This document shows positions 21,901-27,900 of a DNA stretch of 64,000 nt, piece by piece. The stretch is from Pseudodesulfovibrio sp. (lineage in GTDB: Bacteria > Desulfobacterota > Desulfovibrionia > Desulfovibrionales > Desulfovibrionaceae), in NCBI RefSeq assembly GCF_028692895.1, contig NZ_JAQUWN010000007.1:20819-84818 (forward strand), in the 5' to 3' direction. Position 1 is the first letter of the stretch, and each line of letters opens with the position of its first letter. The notes beneath the pieces were generated by a model. That model saw only the letters and a program-made list of their open reading frames with translations, was not told the origin of the DNA and did not search any database. A program made the position numbers and the translations under genes.

Positions 21901-24900
21901 CATCAACATCCTGGTGGACGCCCTGGGCGGCAGCTACGCCCGGGCCAAGACCCTCTGGGCCGCCTACGGCCAACTCACCTCGGCCAACACCCTCAAGACG
22001 GGCTCGAACCTGACCGCCGCCGGCTGGCGGTGGATGCTGGACGCGGTCCGCGATTCGCACGTCACCACCGGGGCGGGGGGAATAGAGACCGTCTCCTACG
22101 ACGCGGACTGGACCGTCGACCTGGAGGACGCCTACCAGGCCATGGACGGCGAGAACTTCGACTACGGCCAGGCCTCGACGGCGGACAAGGCCGTGCTCGA
22201 CGCCTTCCTGTCCGGGCGCATCGACGACGGCGTCCGTCCGGCGGGCGGCGACTGGACCACGTACTACAAGGTCGCCGACATGACCTGGACCTCGGGCTCG
22301 GGCGAGGCCATCTCCCTGGCCACCGCGCTTCAGGCGGTTTCGGACGGGCTGTCCCAGTCCATGCTCGACGGGCTGGAGGCCGTGAAGGATCACCCGATGC
22401 TCTTTGACGACGGGTTCGTGGCCACGGTGCGCGAAGTCGGCGGACAGGCGGGCAACACCCTGCTGGGCGGGACGACGCTGACCCGGGAGCAACTGGTGCT
22501 GGTCGGCCTGATGCAGGTCACCATGGGCGACCCGGACCTGACGGCCCTGTATGGCGCGCACGCCTACGCCACCTACTGCAACGCCTACTCGCTGAACAGC
22601 CAGGTGAACGTGGTCGACGACAGCGTCAAGGCCTACCTGGAGACCGAGCTCGGCTACTACGTCACCGGACAGAACGCGGACCAACTGACCTACGAGGTCA
22701 GCAGGAACACCGAGGGGAACGCCCTTTACAACGAATACCGCCGCCTGCAGCGGATGGTGGAGATCTACGGCAAGTCCGACGCCTCCTCCCGGGTCATCCT
22801 GGCGCAGATGAAGTCCATGCAGGCCGATCTCGCGGCCTACGGCTTCGGAACCATCAGCGCCTCCGGGGCCTTTGTCCTGGGCGACGGCAGCTCCGTCAGC
22901 ATGGTCACGGTCAAGGACATGCTGGTCAGCAAGGGCAACGTGAACGTCTATGCCGACGTCGTGTCGGGCGGCGGCGTGCTGGAGGCCCTGGACGATGCCT
23001 CGCTGACCGTGAGCACCTCCATCTCCACCCTTTACGTGGACAACCTGACGATCAGCTCCAAGGAGGGCGGCAAGGTCAACATCTTCAATGGCGCGGCCGC
23101 CGGAACGGTGACGCTCCGGTCGCACTCCGGCTCCGCGGCGACCATGACGGTGCGGCAGGAGAACCAGCGCGGCACCTTGCTGGCCGGGAACCTGTACAAC
23201 CTCTCCGGGACCACGATCCTGACCAGCGAAGGCGACATGTCCATCGTCGGCGACGTCTTCGCCCGGACCATGTCGGTCACCGCCAAGGGCAACCTGACCA
23301 TCAATCTCTCCAAGGACGGCTCCCTGTACAACGCGGGCGGCCTGCCGATATCCATCGGCGGCGACATGAACAGGTACAACATCAATGGGCTGACCCTCAG
23401 CAGCCGGGGCAGCCTGCGCTCCCTGGGCGACATCAACATCAGCGCGACCTACATCAACGTCAACGGGCTGATCCAGTCCGGTCTCAAGTCCTACGACATC
23501 GACATCACGGGCTCCAAGACCACCGGGTACCTGGCCATCCGCGACGACGGCACCGCCTATTCCAACTCCTCGGTCACGGCGTCCACCAAGTACAGCGTCA
23601 AGCTCTACACCTACGACGGCACAACCGACACCTACACCCTCGACCCCATCTACGCGGGCGGCGGCCACGTCTACATCACCGGCGCCATGTTCAACACCAA
23701 CGCGGGCATGGGCGAGATCGCGGTCTACAACAACCCGGACGTCGACATCCGCAACACGACGCAGTCCACCCTGGTCGTCCAGGGCGTGGACACCGGCTCC
23801 ACCGAGGCCGGAGGGGTCTTCCGGCGCTCCACGTCCAGCCAGTCCTGGACCCGTCTGTCCGGCTCCTACAGGCAAACCAACGGGAATCTCAAGTACAACT
23901 TCCTGGTGGGCAGCTCCTCGGGCCTGATCAGCACCTACGAACTGACCGTCAAGAAGTGGCAGGGCTGGGACGCCTTCGACTGGCTCATCCCCGACTCGTC
24001 GGACATGAGCCTCACCCAGGAGAAGCGGACCAACAACACGCCTTTGGACGACACCGGCGGCTACATCACCGACGGCGTCAGCGCCCATAATCAGGTGGTC
24101 GCGGTGGGCGGCTACACGAGGCTAGACATCGGCGCCCTCACGAACAGGCTCATCGGCTTCAACATCACCATGGAGACCAACCAGGTCTCCGGCACCTATG
24201 CGCGCTACGTCGTCAACACGGGCGAAGCCGTGGTGCAGAACTACGATCCCCAGGTGTCCTGGCACGGCGCGTTCCTGTGGCGGTACCAGTCCGTCTACTA
24301 CAAGACCGTGATAACCCAGGCCCAGCAGACCGTGTTCTGGGTGCAACTGGATACCGACAAGGCCATCAACGTCTCCGCACCCGGACAGGGGACCGGCTCC
24401 ATCTCGATCAACAGCGTCGGAAGCGTGGTCCTCGACGGAGCGGTGAACGGCTCCGGCGACATCTCCATCACCAGCAGCCAGGGCGACGTCACCGACGCGG
24501 CGGAGAGCTGGATCAACAGCTCCTCGGGCTCCGTGTCCGTCACGGCGACCGTCGGCTCCGTGGGCCGGGAGTCGGGCCGCGCCGCGTCCGATTCCTCGAC
24601 GCTCAAGATTGTGGCGGGCGGCTCCGCCATCACCCTGAACGCGGGCGGCGACGTCCACGCCAGGTTCGCCGGCGGCGACGCCACAGTGGCGGTTCAGGCG
24701 GCCGGGACGGCCTCGCTGTCGTCCGACCGCGTGCTCTACGGCGAGATCGGCGCGGCCGAGATCACCCTCTCCGCCTTCGGCGGCATGGGCAGCGCGGCCA
24801 GCGCCCTCAAGCTCGGCAACCGAACCGATCCTTCGGCCGGCGCCCTGGTCACGGCGGCCGTGACCGGCCCCACGGGCGACATCTACCTCTCCGCCCCGTG

Positions 24901-27900
24901 GTCGGACCTGGGCATGGTCCAGGTCTCGGCCCCCGGCACGGTGGACATCCTCGCCACCGGCGCGCTGACCGACGCCAACACCCGGCAGACCGTGGACCAG
25001 CAGGACCTGGAGCGGCTCAAGGGCATGTGGGCCCGCCTGGGCATCCTGGCCTCGGACGACCCGGCGGTCTACGAGCAGCAGGTGCAGGACAGGATCGACG
25101 CGGAGTGCGCGCAGCTCACCAACGCCTATCACAGCCACCACGACTTCATGGAGACCATGGAGCAGGCGGGCGGGCGTGACGCCTACGCCGCGCGGCTCGC
25201 TGCCGATTCGTCCCGCGGATTCGCGGACGAGGCGGCGGCCGTCGCCTGGATCGACGAGTACCGGGCGAACCTGGAAGGCCAGCTCAACGACTTCGATTCC
25301 TCGCTCCTGGCCTCCCCCTACGACGCCGATCTGTCCGTGAACTGGGCGAACCTGACCGACGCGGGGCGGAAGGACGCCCTGCGGGCGCAGGCCGAGTCCT
25401 CCCTGTGGGACAAGGCGACCCTGACCTCCAAGATGACGGACGCCCTCTACGGCGGCACCACCACGACCCTGTACACGGAAGTGGCGAACATCCTGGCCCG
25501 CGACATCAACCTTCATGCCGGGTCCATCGGGCAGTGCGGAGTCGACCGGCAGTACGTCATCAGCGGCTACGCGGCCAAGCTGGCGGCGGACAGCTTCTCG
25601 GACGACGAGCGGTTCTACCTGGCTTACGCCACGGCCGGGGAGAAGCTCCTCGACACCGGCGCGGACACCATGACCATCCGGCTGCAACACTACGTGGTGG
25701 AGGATTACCAGGCCAAGCTGGGCGGGACCATGGACTTCACCGAGCGCGACCGCTTCTACATCTGGACCTCGGAATCCTCGGACCGCGGCTATGACGCGGC
25801 GACCGACGCCCTGACCATCCGGCTGAACGACGACCTGAACGTCCTGCTCGCGGGCGGCAAGCTCGACCTCTTCGCCCAGGCGGACGCCCTGATCGGCACC
25901 GGCGTGAAGAGCCTGAGCCTCAGCGGCGGGCAGGACCTGACCGTGGGAGCCGCCACGGCCCAGGCGGGCGAGCTGCGCATCAAGGCGGACGGCAACCTCT
26001 ACGCCACGGCCGACGGGGCCGGGCTCTCGGCGGGCACACTCCTGGTGGCCGAGGCCAGCAACGGCGTCCTGGGCGCGGCCGACGCCGCGTTCACCATCGG
26101 GTCCCACGCCCTGGCGGCCTTCCGCGCCTCGGGCGAGATCAATCTGAAGAACCGGGCCGGAACCGCGCTGAACCTGGAGTTGCTGAACACGGACACCGGC
26201 GGCGCGGTCCACTCCACCGAGAACGTTACCTTCATCAACGGAAATCTGACCCTGGACTCCAACCTCGCCATCACGAGCGACAAGGACGTGCTCCTCCAAG
26301 GCGGGACCATCGCGGTGAGCGACGGCGTCTCGCTGCAGGGCCGGACGGTGGCCTTCGACGGCGCCTCGCTGACCCTGGCCAACGGCGTGACCGTGCGGGG
26401 CGATACCGTGTCCCTGACGGGCTCCGGCCCGATCTCGGCCACGGACTCGACCCTGACCGCGACCACCACGCTGACCCTGGCCGGGGCGGACATCGCGCTG
26501 AACAACACGGCCCTGCACGGTGGCGCGGTGTCTTTGGGCGGCGCGGCCCTGACCCTGGTCAACGGCGCGACCGCGCAGGGCGACGCCGTGACCCTGACCG
26601 GGACCGGCCCGATTTCGGCCACGGGCTCGACCCTGACCGCGACCGACACGCTGGCCCTGACCGGAGGGAACATCGTCCTGGACGGCGCGACCCTGCACGG
26701 CGGCATCGTAAACCTGGACGGCGCGGCCCTGACCCTGACCAACGGCGCGACCGCGCAGGGCGACGCCGTGACCCTGACCGGGACCGGCCCGATCTCGGCC
26801 ACGGGCTCGACCCTGACCGCGACCACCGCGCTGACCCTGGCCGGGGCGGACATCATTCTGGACAACGCCAGCCTGCGGGGCGTCACGGTGTCCGTGGACG
26901 GCGCGGCCCTGACCCTGACCAACGGCGCTACCGTGCGGGGCGACACCGTGTCCCTGACCGGGACCGGGGCCGTGTCGACGAGCGGCGTCGTAAACCTGGA
27001 TGGCGACAACGGGCTGGCGCTGGAGGGCTCCACCATCGACCTGGCCGAGGGCGCGAGCCTGACGGGCTCGGACGTGCTCCTGCGGCTGAACGGCCTTGAC
27101 GCCGTCGGCGAGTCCTGGGTCAGGATCGCCGACGGGGCGTCCCTGCACACCTCGGACGGCCGTCCGGTGGTTCTGGTCGGCAGCGGCCTGGACAGCGACG
27201 TCCTCGACTTCGCGGACAGCGGACTGGCCGGGAACTGGACCCTGGACGGGCCCGGAAGCGGCCTGATGGGCAACGGCAACCTCGACCTCGCCTTTTCCGC
27301 CATCGAGAAGATCGCGGCGGGGAGCGGTGACGACGTGGTGGTCCTGACCGGGACCGGCGGCGTGAACACCCTGGCCCTGGGCGAAGGATACGGCGCAGTG
27401 GACGGCAGCGGCCTCGCCACGCGCTCCACCTGGAGCTTCGGCGGCGGGACCGGCAGCCTCACGGCCGAGGGCGGCGCAACGCGCATCGGCTCGATGACCG
27501 GCGTCAGCGAGATCTTCGGCTCCGAGGCGGGCGACGCGCTCTCCTACGACGACCCCCTGGTTCCGGCCGATTGGCTCGTGGAGCTGGACAACGACAACGG
27601 CGGCACCCTGAACGGCATCCGTTTCAGCAACATCTCCGCCACCACCCAGGTCTCGGCCAACAGCACCTTCGAACTGAAGTCCCACATGAACGTCATCGAC
27701 CTCCAGTCCGGCCCGGCCACGATCTTCATCTACTCCGGCGGTTACTTCGACAGTCTCACGGTGGGCGCTGGCGTGATCGTCGTGGACATGCGGCCTTCGC
27801 CGCGACCGGTGAACGTGATGACGCCCGTGGGCCCCGGCGGCGAGACCCCGGCTTCGGGCGGCGGGTCCCAGCCGGTCCTGCTGCCCCTTCCGGGCACGCG

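Noticed and set aside
17792-24088. 2,098-aa antisense ORF; similarly 11777-15106 (1,109 aa) and 24122-28834 (1,570 aa)
   Set aside because: Same artefact: compositional mirror of the sense reading frame, no domains, no separate RBS or promoter evidence.
26341-26975. Possible CRISPR-like array from regular repeats
   Set aside because: Units are 180 bp, in frame, and encode 60-aa protein repeats; no short palindromic repeats with unique spacers.
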